From Megalopta genalis (taxonomy: Eukaryota; Arthropoda; Insecta; Hymenoptera; Halictidae), in the NCBI RefSeq assembly GCF_051020955.1, contig NW_027476509.1, forward strand, positions 62,001 to 126,000: a stretch of 64,000 nt of DNA, given 5' to 3'. Positions 1-13,600 of this stretch are shown piece by piece (the stretch's first letter is position 1; the number at the start of each line of letters is the position of its first letter). A model generated the notes under the pieces. That model saw nothing but the letters and a program-made list of their open reading frames with translations, ran no database searches and had not been told where the DNA came from. The position numbers and the translations under genes were made by a program.

Positions 1-3000
1 CTAAACCTTCTACATCGCATTGATTTGCAGCTAAATCATGTGTTTCGCATTGATTTGATGCTATCTCGTTTGTTTCGCCTCCATTTGAAACTATATCACT
101 TACATCGCAAGTATCTGAAGCTAAATCATTTGTTCCGCATGGATTTGATGCTAAACCTACTACATAGCATTGATTTGAAGCTGAATCATTTGTTTTGCAT
201 CGATTTGAAGCTAACTCGTTTGTATCGCCTGCATTGAAGCTATATCACTTATATCGCAATTATCGGAAGCTAAATCATTTGCTTCGCACGGAATTGAAGT
301 TAAACCTTCTACTTCGAATTGATTTGACGCTAAATCATGTGTTTCGCTTGGAGTTTAAGCTAACACGTTTGTTTCACATGCAGTTGAAGCTAAATCACGT
401 ATATCACAAGTATTTGGAGCTGAACCATTCGTTTCGCATCAATATTAAGCTAAACCATGTGTTTCGCATGATTTTGAATCTAAATCATGTTTTTCACAAG
501 TATTTGAAGCCGAACCATTAGATTCGCATGGATTTTAAGCTACGCCTTCTACTTCGCATTGATTTAAAGCTAAATCATGTGTTTCGCATGTATTTGAAGC
601 TAATTCATTTGTCTCTCCTGCATTTGAAGCTATATCACTTATATCGCAAGTATTTGAATGAAAATCTTTCGTTTCGCATGGATTTGAAGCTAAATCATGT
701 GTTTCGCTTGGACTCGAAGATAACTCGCTTGTTTCGCATGCATTTGAAGCTCTACCATTTAAACTGCAAGTATTTGAAGGTAAATCATTCGCTTCGCATG
801 GATTTGAAGGTAACTCGTTTGTTTCGCACGCAGTTGAAGCTATACCACCTATATCCCAAGTGTTTGAAGCTCAATCATTTGTTTCGCATGGATTTGAAGC
901 TAAACCTTCTACATCGCATTGATTTGAAGCTAAATCATGTGTTTCGCATGGATTTGAAGCTAACTCGTTTGTTTCGCATGCAGTTGTAGCTAAATAATGT
1001 ATATCACAAGTATTTGTAGCTAAACCATTTGTTTCGCATGGATCTGAAGCTAAGCCTTCTACTTCGCATTGATTTGAAGCTAAATCATTTGTTTCGCATA
1101 GAATTGAAGCTACCTCGTTTGTTCCTCCTGTTTTTGAAGCTATATCACTTATATCACAAGTATTTGTAGCTAAACCATTTGTTTCGCATGTATTTGAAAC
1201 TAAGCCTTCTGATTTGAAGCTAAATCATTTGTTTGGCATGGATTTGAAGCTAAACCTTCTACATCGCACGGATTTGAAGCTAAACCTTCTACATCGCATT
1301 GATTTGCAGCTAAATCATGTGTTTCGCGTGGATTAGAAGGTAACTCGTTTGTTTCGCATGCAGTTGAAGCTATATCATGTATATGACAAGTATTTGAAGC
1401 TAAACCATTTGTTTCGCATTTATGTGAAGCTAAATCATGTGTTTACAATGACAATGAACCTAAATCATTTGTTGCCCATGGATTTGAAGCTTGATCATGT
1501 GTTTTGCATGGTTTTAAAGCTAACTTGATTGTATCCTCAGCATTTGAAGTTACTTCATTTATATCGCAAGTATTTGAAGCCAAACCATATTTGTTTCGCA
1601 TGGATTTGAAGCTAAGTCTTCTACTTCGTATTGATTTGAAGCTAAATCGTGTGTTTCACATTGATTTGAAGCTAAGCCTTCTACTTCGCATTGATTTGAG
1701 GCTAAATCATTTGTTTCGCATGGATTTGAAGCTACCTCGTTTGTTCCTCCACCTTTTGAAGCTATATCACTTATATCGCAAGTATTTGAAGCTAAATCAT
1801 ATGTGTCGCATGGATTTGAAGCTGAACCTTCTACATCGAATTGATTTGAAGCTAAATCTTGTGTATCGCTTGGATTTGAAGCTAAACCTTCTACATCGCA
1901 TTGATTTGAAGCTAAATCATGTGTTTCGCATGGATTTGAAGCTAACTTGTTTGTTTCGCATGCAGTTGTAGCTAAATAATGTATATCACCATTATTTGTA
2001 GCTAAACCATTTGTTTCGCAAGGATATGAACCTAAGCCTTCTACTTCGCATTGATTTGAAGCTAAATCATTTGTTTCGCATGGATTTGAAGCTAAACCTT
2101 CTACATCGCATTGAATTGCAAATGAATCATGTGTTTCTCATGGATTTGAAGCTAACTCGTTCGTTACGCCTGTATTTGAATCTATATCACTTATATCGCA
2201 AGTATTTGAAGCTAAATCATGTGTTTCGCATTGATTTGAAGCTAAATCATTTGTTTCGCATAGAACTGAAGCTACCTCGTTTGTTCCTCCTGCTTTTGAA
2301 GCAATATCACTTATATCGCAAGTATTTCAAGCTAAATCATATGTGTCGCATGTATTTGAAGCTGAACCTTCTACATCGAATTGATTTGAAGCTAAATCTT
2401 GAGTATAGTATGGATTTGAGGCTAAACCTTCTACATCGCATTGATTTGAAGCTAAATCCTGTGTTTCGCATGGATTTGAAGCTAACTTGTTTGTTTCGCA
2501 TGCAGTTGTAGTTAAATCATGTATATTGCAAGTATTTGTAGCTAAACCATTTGTTTCGCATGGATTTGAATCTAAGCCTTCTACATCGCATTGATTTGAA
2601 GCTAAATCATTTCTTTGGCATGGATTTGAAGCTAAATCATGTGTTTCGCTTGGACTCGAAGATAACTCGCTTGTTTCGCCTGCATTTGATGCTCTACCAT
2701 TTATACTGCAAGTATTTGAAGCTAAAACATTCGTTTCGCATTGATTTGAAGCTAAGCCTTCTTGTTCGCATTCTTTTACATCTAAATCATGTGTTTCGAA
2801 TGGATTTGAAGCAAACTCGTTTGTTTCGCATGCAGTTGTAGCTAAATAATGTATATCACAAGTATTTGTAGCTAAACCATTTGTTTCACATGGGTTTGAA
2901 GCTACGCCTTCTACTTCGCATTGATTTGGTGCTAAATCATTTGTTTCGCACAGAATTGAAGCTACCTCATTTGTTCCTCCTGCTTTTGAAGCTATATCAC

Positions 3001-6000
3001 TTATATCACAAGTATTTGAAGCTAAATCATATGTGTCGCATGGATTTGAAGCTACGCCTTCTACTTCGCATTGATTTGAAGCTAAATCATTTGTTTCGCA
3101 TGGATTTGAAGCTAAACCATCTACATCGCATTGATTTGAAGCTAAATCATGTGTTTCGCGTTGATTTGAAGGTAACTCGTTTGTGTGGCATGCAGTTGAA
3201 GGTAAATCATGTATTTCACAAGTATTTGAATCTAAACCATTTGTTTCGCATGTATGTGAAGCTAAATCATGTGTTTACCATGACAATGAACCTAAATCAT
3301 GTGTTGCCCATGGATTTGAAGCGTAATCATGTGTTTTGCATGGATTTGAAGCTAACATGATTGTATCCTCTGCATTTGAAGTTACTTCATTTTTATCGCA
3401 AGTATTTGAAGCTAAATCATATGTGTTTCGCTTGGATTTGAAACTAAACCTTCTACATCGCATTGATTTGAAGCTAAATCATGTGTTTCCCATGTATTTG
3501 ATGCTAACTCGTTTGTTTCGCATGCAGTTGCAGCTAAATAATGTATATCACAAGTATTTGAATCTAAACCATTTGATTCGCATGGGATTTGATGCTAAGC
3601 CTTCTACTTCACACTGATTTGAAGCTAAATCATGTGTTTCGCATGGATGTGAAGCTAACTTGATTATATCCTCTGCATTTGAAGTTACTTCATTTATATC
3701 GCAAGTATTTGAAGCTAAATCATATGTGTTTCGCATGGATTTGAAGCTAATCCCTCTACTTCGTATTGATTTGAAGCTAAATCATTTGTTTCGCATGGAA
3801 TTGAAGCTACCTCGTTTGTTCTTCCAGATTTTGAAGCTATATCTCTTATATCGCAAGTATCTGAAGCTAAATCATTTGTTTCTCATGGATTTGAAGCTAA
3901 ACCTTCTACATCCCATGGATTTGAAGCTAAATCATGTGTTTGGCATGGATTTGAAGCTAAACCTTCTACATCGCATTGATTTGCATCTGAATTTATGTGT
4001 ATCGCATGGATTTGAAGCTAACTCGTTTGTGTGGCATGCAGTTGAAGCTAAATCATGTATATCACAAGTATTTGAATCTAAACCATTTGATTCGCATGGG
4101 ATTTGATGCTAAGCCTTCTACTTCACACTGATTTGATGCTTAATCATGTCTTTCGCATGGATTTGAAGCTAACTCGTTTGTTTCGCATGCAGTTGGAGCT
4201 ATATCATGTATATGACAAGTATTAGAAGCTAAACCATTTGTTTCGCATGGATTTGAAGCTAAGTCTTCTACTTCGCATTGATTTGAAGCTAAATCATTTA
4301 TTTCGCGTGGAATTGAAGCTACCTCGTTTGTTCCTCCTGATTTTGAAGCTATATCACTTATATCGCAAGTATTTGAAGCTAAATCATATGTGTCGCATGG
4401 ATTTGAAGCTAAGCCTTCTACTTCGCATTGATTTGAAGCTAAATCATTTGTTTCGCATGGATTTGAAGCTAAACCATCTACATCGCATTGATTTGAAGCT
4501 AAATCATGTGTTTCGCGTTGATTTGAAGGTAACTCGTTTGTTCCTCCTGCTTTTGAAGCTATATCACTTATATCGCAAGTATGTGAAGCTAAATCATATG
4601 TGTCGCATGGATTTGAAGCTGAGCCTTCTACATCGCATTGATTTGAAGCTAAATCTTGTAAATCGTATGGATTTGTAGCTAAACCTTCTACATCGCATTG
4701 ATTTGAAGCTAAATCATGTGTTTTGCATGGATTTGAAGCTAACTCGTTTGTTTCGCATGCTGTTGTAGCTAAATAATGTATGTCACAAGTATTTCTAGCT
4801 AAACCATTTGTTTCGCATGGATTTGAAGCTAAGCCTTCTACTTCGCATTGATTTGAAGCTAAATCATTTGTTTCGCATGGATTTGAAGCGAAACCTTCTA
4901 CATCGCATTGATTTGAAGCTAAATCATGTGTTTCGCTTGGATTTGAAGGTAACTCGTTTGTTTCGCATGCAGTTGAAGCTAGATCATGTCTTTCACAAGT
5001 ATTTGAAGATAAACCATTTGAATCGCAATGATTTGAACCTGAGCCTTCGCACTGATTTGCACCTAAATAATGCGTTTCGCGTGGATTTGAAGCTAAACCT
5101 TCCACATCCCATGGATTTGAAGCTAAATCATGTGTTTGGCATGGATTTGAATCTAGCTCGTCTGTTTCGCATGCAGTTGAAGCTAAATCATGTCTTTACA
5201 AGTATTTGAAGATAAACCGTTTGAAGCGCAATGATTTGAACAGGAGTCTTCTACTTCGCACTGATTTGAAGCTAAAAAATGTGTTTCGCATGGATTTGAA
5301 GCTAAACCTTCTACATCCCATGGATTTGAAGCTAAATCATGTGTTTGGCATGGATTTCAAGCTAAACCTTCTGCATCGCACTGATTTGCAGCTGAATCAT
5401 ATGCTTGGCACGGATTTGAAGCTAACTCGTTCGTTTCGGCTGTATTTGAAGCTAGATCACTTATATCGCAAGTATTTGAAGCTAGATCATGTGTTTCGCT
5501 TGCATTTGTAGTTAAACCTTCTACAACGCATTGATTTACAGCTGAATCGTGTGTTTCGCATGGATTTGATGCTAACTCGCTTGATTAGTCTGCATTTGAA
5601 GCTATATCACTTATACCCCAAGTGTATGAACCTAAATCATTTGTTTCGCATGGATGTGAAGCTAAGACTTCTACTTCGCATTGATTTGACGCTAAATTAT
5701 TTGTTTCCACTGGATTTGAAGCTAACTCGTTTGTTTCGCCTGCATTTCCAACTATATCACTTATATCGCAAGTATCTGAAGCTAAATCATTTGTTTCTCT
5801 TGTATTTGAAGCTAAGACTTCTCCTTCGCATTGATTGGAAGCTAAATCTTGTGTTGTACATGGATTTGAAGCTAACTCGTTTGTTTCGCATGCATTTGAA
5901 GCTGTATCCCTCATATTCGGAAGTATTTGAAGCTAAATCATTTGTTTCGCATTGATTTGAAGCCATCCTGCTACTTCGCGTTGATTTGACGCTAAATCAT

Positions 6001-7640
6001 GTGTTTCGCATTGATTTTAAGCTAACTCGTTTGTTTCGCCTGCGTTTGAAGCTATATCATTTATACTGCAAGTATTTGAAGCTAAGCCTTCTAATTCGCA
6101 CTCTTTTGAAGCTAAATAATGTATTTCGCGTGGATTAGAAGTTAACTCGTCTGTTTCGAATTTAGCTGAAGCTAAATCATGTATATCATAAGTATTTGAA
6201 GCTAAATCATTCGTTTCGCATGGATTTGATGCTAAGCTTTCTACTTCGCATTGATTTGAAGCTAAATCATGTGTTTCTCATGGAGTTGAAGCTAACTCGT
6301 CTGTTTGGCCTGCATTGAAGCTATATCACTTACATCGCAAGTATTTGATGCCAAAAACATTTGCTTCGCACGGATTTGAAGCTAAACCTTTTACATCGCA
6401 TTGATTTGAAGCTATATCATGTGTTTCGCTTGGATTTGAAGCTAACTCGTTTGTGTCGCCTGCATTTGAAACGATATCATTTATATCGCATGTATTTGAT
6501 GCTCAATCACTTGTGTCGCATGGATTTGAAGCTTTGCCTTCTACTTCGCATTGATATGAAGCTAAATCATGTATTTCACATGGATTTGAAGCTAACTCGT
6601 TTGTTTCGCCTGGATTTGAAGCTATATCACTTACATTCGCAAGTATTTTATGCTAAATCATACGTTTCGCATGGATTTGAAGCTAACCCTTTTACTCCGC
6701 ATTGATTTGTAGTTAAATCATGCGTTTCCCTTGGATTTGAACCTGAATCGTTCTTTTCACATGCAGTTGAATCTATATCATTTATATCGCAAGTATCTGA
6801 AGCTAAATCAATTTGTTTCTCATGGATTTGAAGCTAAACCTTCTACATCCCATGGATTTGAAGCTAAATCATGTGTTTAGCATGGATTAGAAGCTAAACC
6901 TTCTACATCGCAATGATTTGCAGCTGAATCATGTTTTTCGCATGGATTTGAAGCTGACTCGTTTGTGTCGCATGCAGTTGAAGCTAAATCATGTATATCA
7001 GAAGTATTTGAATCTAAACCATTTGATTCGCATGGGATTTGATGCTAAGCCTTCTACTTCACACTGATTTGAAGCTAAATCTTGTGTTTCGCATGAATTT
7101 GTAGCAAACTCGTTTGTTTCGCATGCAGTTGTAGCTAAATAATGTATATCACAAGTATTTGTAGCTAAACCATTTGTTTCGCATGGATTTGAAGCTAAGC
7201 ATTCTACTTCGCATTGATTTGAAGCTAAATCATTTGTTTCGCATGGATTTGAAGCTAAACCTTCTACATCGCATTGATTTGAAGCTAAATCATGTGTTTC
7301 GCGTTGAGTTGAAGGTAACTCGTTCGTTTCGCCTGCAGTTGAATCTATATCACTTATATCACAAGTATTTGAAGCATAACCATTTGTTCCGCACGGATTT
7401 GAAGCTACGCCTTCTACTTCGCATTGATTTGAAGCTAAATCATCTGTTTCGCTTGGATTTGAAGCGAACACGTTTGTTTCACATGCAGTTGAAGCTAAAT
7501 CATGTATATCACAGGTATTTGAAGCTAAACGATTTGTATTGCATGGATTTGAAGATAAGCCTTCTACTTCGCATTGATTTGAAGTTAAATCATGTGTTCC
7601 GCATGGATTTGACGCTAACTCTTTTGTTTCGCCTGCATTT
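1..7640 (+). repeat. Left arm, outer diverged satellite block
   Basis: The five-subtype cycle is readable here, but monomers carry many private changes and few long duplications are obvious. One exception is a 540-bp (18-monomer) offset copy: about 1720-2000 recurs at 2260-2540, including the ATATGTGTCGCATGG and ACTTGTTTGTTTCGC monomers. Marker variants found later in the array first appear here: CATGACAATGAACC near 1450 and 3280, and the 31-bp GCATGGGATTTGATGC monomer near 3580, 4100 and 7030. Confidence 0.8.
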
Positions 7641-10600
7641 GAAGCTATATCACTTATATCGCAAATATTTGAAGCTAAATCATTTGTTTCGGGCGGATTT
7701 GAAGCTAAACCTTCTTCATCGCATTGATTTGAAGCTAATTCATGTGTTTCTCATGGATTTGAAGCTAAACCTTCTACATCGCATTGATTTGAACCCAAAT
7801 CATGTGTTTCGCATGGATCTGTAGCTAACTCGTTTGTTTCGCCTGCCTTTGCAGCTATGTCACCTATATTCGCAAGTATTTGATGCTAAATCTTTCGTTT
7901 CGCATGGATTTGAAGCTAAGCCTTCTAATTCGCATTGTTTTGAAGCTAAATAATGTGTTTCGCGTGGATTCGGAGCTAACTCGTTTGCTTCGAATGCAGT
8001 TGAAGCTAAATCATGTATATCACAAGTATTTGAAGCTAAACAATTTGTTTCGCATGGATTTGAAGCTAAACCTTCTACATCGCATTGATTTGAAGCTAAG
8101 TCGTGTGTTTCGCATGGATTTGAAGCTAAGCCTTGTACTTCGCTTTGTTTTGAAGCTTAATCATGTGTTTTGCATGGCTTTGAAGCTATCTCGTTTGTTT
8201 CGCCTGCAGTTGAATCTATATCACATATATCACAAGTTTTTGAAGCATAACCATTTGTTCCGCATGGATTTCAAGCTACGCCTTCTACTTCGCATTGATT
8301 TGAAGTTAAATCATCTGTTTCGCTTGGATTTGAAGCTAACACGTTTGTTTCACATGCAGTTGAAGCTAAATCATGTATTTCCCAAGAATTTGAAGCCGAA
8401 CCATTAGATTCGCATCGATTTGAATCTGAGCCTTCTACTTCGCACTGATTTGAAGCTAAATCATGTGTCTCGCTTGGATTTGAAGCTAAGCCTTCTACTT
8501 CGAATTGATTTAAAGCTAAATCATGTATTTCGCATGGATCTGAAGCTAACTCGTTTGTTTCGCCTGGATTTGAAGCTATATCACTTATATTCGCAAGTAT
8601 TTTATGCTAAATCATACGTTTCGCATGGATTTGAAGCTAACCCTTTTACTCCGCATTGATTTGAAGTTAAATCATGCGTTTCCCTTGGATTTGAAGCTGA
8701 ATCGTTCTTTTCACATGCAGTTGAATCTATATCATTTATATCGCAAGTATCTGAAGCTAAATCAATTTGTTTCTCATGGATTTGAAGCTAAACCTTCTAC
8801 ATCCCATGGATTTGAAGCTAAATCATGTGTTTGGCATGGATTTGAAGCTAAACCTTCTACATCGCAATGATTTGCAGCTGAATCATGTTTTTCGCATGGA
8901 TTTGAAGCTGACTCGTTTGTGTCGCATGCAGTTGAAGCTAAATCATGTATATCACAAGTATTTGAATCTAAACCATTTGTTTCGCATGGATTTGAAGCTA
9001 AGCCTTCTACTTCGCATTAATTAGTAGCTAAATCACGTGTTTTGCATGGATTTGTAGCTAAACCTTCTACATCGCATTGATATGATGTTAAACCATGTGT
9101 TTCGCATGGATTTGGAGCTAACTCGTTTGTTTCGCATGCAGTTGAAGCTAAATCATGTCTTTCACAAGTATTTGAAGATGAACCATTTGAATCGCATTGA
9201 TTTGAACATGAGCCTACTACTTCGCACTGATTTGCAACTAAATAATTTGTTTTGCATGGATTTGAAGCTAAACCTTCTACATCGCATTGATTTGCAGCTG
9301 AATCTTGTGTTTCGCATGGATTTGAAGCTAACTCGTTCGTTACGCCTGTATTTGAATCTATTTCACTTATATCGCAAGTATTTGAAGCTAAATCATGTGT
9401 TTCGCTTGGATTTGAAGCTAAACCTTCTACATCGCATTGATTTGAAGCTAAATCGTGTGTTTCGCATGGATTTGAGGCAAACTCGTTTGTTTCGCATGCA
9501 GTTGTAGCTAAATAATGTATATCACAAGTATTTGTAGCTAAACCATTTGTTTCGCATGTATGTGAAGCTAAATCATGTGTTTACCATGACAATGAACCTA
9601 ATCATGTGTTGCCCATGGATTTGAAGCTTAATCATGTGTTTTGCATGGATTTGAAGCTAACTTGATTGTATCCTCAGCATTTGGAGTTACTTCATTTATA
9701 TCGCAAGTATATGAAGCTAAATCATATGTGTTCCGCTTGGTTTTGAAGCTAAACCTTCTACATCGCATTGATTTGAAGCTAAATCATGTGTTTCGCATGG
9801 ATTTGAAGCTAAACCTTCTACATCGCATTGATTTGCAGCTGAATCTTGTGTTTCGCATGGATTTGAAGCTAACTCGTTCGTTACGCCTGTATTTGAATCT
9901 ATTTCACTTATATCGCAAGTATTTGAAGCTAAATCATGTGTTTCGCTTGGATTTGAAGCTAAACCTTCTACATCGCATTGATTTGAAGCTAAATCGTGTG
10001 TTTCGCATGGATTTGAGGCAAACTCGTTTGTTTCGCATGCAGTTGTAGCTAAATAATGTATATCACAAGTATTTGTAGCTAAACCATTTGTTTCGCATGT
10101 ATGTGAAGCTAAATCATGTGTTTACCATGACAATGAACCTAATCATGTGTTGCCCATGGATTTGAAGCTTAATCATGTGTTTTGCATGGATTTGAAGCTA
10201 ACTTGATTGTATCCTCAGCATTTGGAGTTACTTCATTTATATCGCAAGTATATGAAGCTAAATCATATGTGTTCCGCTTGGTTTTGAAGCTAAACCTTCT
10301 ACATCGCATTGATTTGAAGCTAAATCATGTGTTTCGCATGGATTTGAAGCTAAACCTTCTACATCGCATTGATTTGAAGCTAAATCATTTGTTTCGCGTG
10401 GATTTGAAGGTAACTCGTTTGTTTTGCATGCAGTTGAAGCTATATCACCTTTATCCCAAGTGTTTGAAGCTAAATCATATGTGTCGCATGGATTTCAAGC
10501 TGAACCTACTACATCGCATTGATTTGAAACTAAATCTTGTGTATCGCATGGATTTAAAGCTAAACCTTCTACATCGCATTGATTTGAAGCTAAATCATGT

Positions 10601-13600
10601 GTTTCGCATGGATTTGAAGATAACAAGATTGTTTCGCATGCAGTTGTAGCTAAATAATGTATATCACAAGTATTTCTAGCTAAACCATTTTTTTCGCATG
10701 GATTTGAAGCTAAGCCTTCTACTTCGCATTGATTTGTAGCTAAATCATTTGTTTCGCATGGATTTGAAGCTAAACCTCCTACATCGCATCGATTTCCAGC
10801 TAAATCATGTGTTTCGCATGGATTTGAAGCTAACTCGTTCGTTGCGTATGCTGTTAAATCTAAATAACGTATATCACAAGTATTTGAAGCTAAAACATTT
10901 GTTTCGCATGGATTTGAAGCTAAGCCTTCTACTTCGCATTAACTAGTAGCTAAATCACGTGTTTTGCATGGATTTGAAGCTAAACCTTCTACATCGCATT
11001 GATTTGAAGCTGAATCTTGTGTTTCTCATGGATTTGAAGCTAACTCGTTCGTTACGCCTGTATTTGAATCTATTTCACTTTTATCGCAAGTATTTGAAGC
11101 TAAATCATGTCTTTCGCATGGATTTGAAGCTAAACCTTCTACATCCCGTGGATTTGAAGCTAAATCGTGTGTTTCGCATGGATTTGAAGCTAAACCTTCT
11201 ACATCGCATTTATTTGCAGCTGAATCATGTGTTTCGCATGGATTTGAAGCTAAACCTTCTACATCCCGTGGATTTGAAGCTAAATCATGTGTTTGGCATG
11301 GATTTGAAGCTATAACTTCTACATCGCATTTATTTGCAGCTGAATCATGTGTTTCGCATTGATTTGAAGCTAACTCGTTCGTTTCGCCTGTATTTGAATC
11401 TGTTTAACTTATATGGCAAGTATTTGAAGCTAAATCATGTGTTTCGCTTGGATTTGTAGCTAAACCTTCTACATCGCATTGATTTGAAGCTAAATCGTGT
11501 GTTTCGCATGGATTTGAGGCAAACTCGTTTGTTTCGCATGCAGTTGTAGCTAAATAATGTATATCACAAGTATTTGTAGCTCAACCATTTGTTTCGCATG
11601 TATGTGAAGCTAAATCATGTGTTTACCATGACAATGAACCTAATCATGTGTTGCCCATGGATTTGAAGCTTAATCATGGGTTTTGCATGGATTTGAAGCT
11701 AACTCGTTTGTTTCACATGCAGTTGTATCCTAAATAATGTATATCACAAGTATTTGTAGCTAAATCATTTGTTTCGCATGGATTTGAAGCTAAGCCTTCT
11801 ACTTCGCATTAATTGGAAGCTAAATCACGTGTTTTGCATGGATTTGAAGCTGAACCTTCTACATCGCATTGATTTGCAAATGAATCATGTGTTTCGCATG
11901 GATTTGAAGCTAACTCGTTCGTTTCGCCTGTATTTGAATCTATATCACTTATATCGCAAATATTTGAAGCTAAATCATTTGTTTCGGGCGGATTTGAAGC
12001 TAAACCTTCTTCATCGCATTGATTTGAAGCTAATTCATGTGTTTCTCATGGATTTGAAGCTAAACCTTCTACATCGCATTGATTTGAACCCAAATCATGT
12101 GTTTCGCATGGATCTGTAGCTAACTCGTTTGTTTCGCCTGCCTTTGCAGCTATGTCACCTATATTCGCAAGTATTTGATGCTAAATCTTTCGTTTCGCAT
12201 GGATTTGAAGCTAAGCCTTCTAATTCGCATTGTTTTGAAGCTAAATAATGTGTTTCGCGTGGATTCGGAGGTAACTCGTTTGCTTCGAATGCAGTTGAAG
12301 CTAAATCATGTATATCACAAGTATTTGAAGCTAAACAATTTGTTTCGCATGGATTTGAAGCTAAACCTTCTACATCGCATTGATTTGAAGCTAAGTCGTG
12401 TGTTTCGCATGGATTTGAAGCTAAGCCTTGTACTTCGCTTTGTTTTGAAGCTTAATCATGTGTTTTGCATGGCTTTGAAGCTATCTCGTTTGTTTCGCCT
12501 GCAGTTGAATCTATATCACATATATCACAAGTTTTTGAAGCATAACCATTTGTTCCGCATGGATTTCAAGCTACGCCTTCTACTTCGCATTGATTTGAAG
12601 TTAAATCATCTGTTTCGCTTGGATTTGAAGCTAACACGTTTGTTTCACATGCAGTTGAAGCTAAATCATGTATTTCCCAAGAATTTGAAGCCGAACCATT
12701 AGATTCGCATCGATTTGAATCTGAGCCTTCTACTTCGCACTGATTTGAAGCTAAATCATGTGTCTCGCTTGGATTTGAAGCTAAGCCTTCTACTTCGAAT
12801 TGATTTAAAGCTAAATCATGTATTTCGCATGGATCTGAAGCTAACTCGTTTGTTTCGCCTGGATTTGAAGCTATATCACTTATATTCGCAAGTATTTTAT
12901 GCTAAATCATACGTTTCGCATGGATTTGAAGCTAACCCTTTTACTCCGCATTGATTTGAAGTTAAATCATGCGTTTCCCTTGGATTTGAAGCTGAATCGT
13001 TCTTTTCACATGCAGTTGAATCTATATCATTTATATCGCAAGTATCTGAAGCTAAATCAATTTGTTTCTCATGGATTTGAAGCTAAACCTTCTACATCCC
13101 ATGGATTTGAAGCTAAATCATGTGTTTGGCATGGATTTGAAGCTAAACCTTCTACATCGCAATGATTTGCAGCTGAATCATGTTTTTCGCATGGATTTGA
13201 AGCTGACTCGTTTGTTTCGCATGCAGTTGAAGCTAAATCATGTCTTTCACAAGTATTTGAAGATGAACCATTTGAATCGCATTGATTTGAACATGAGCCT
13301 ACTACTTCGCACTGATTTGCAACTAAATAATTTGTTTTGCATGGATTTGAAGCTAAACCTTCTACATCGCATTGATTTGCAGCTGAATCTTGTGTTTCGC
13401 ATGGATTTGAAGCTAACTCGTTCGTTACGCCTGTATTTGAATCTATTTCACTTATATCGCAAGTATTTGAAGCTAAATCATGTGTTTCGCTTGGATTTGA
13501 AGCTAAACCTTCTACATCGCATTGATTTGAAGCTAAATCGTGTGTTTCGCATGGATTTGAGGCAAACTCGTTTGTTTCGCATGCAGTTGTAGCTAAATAA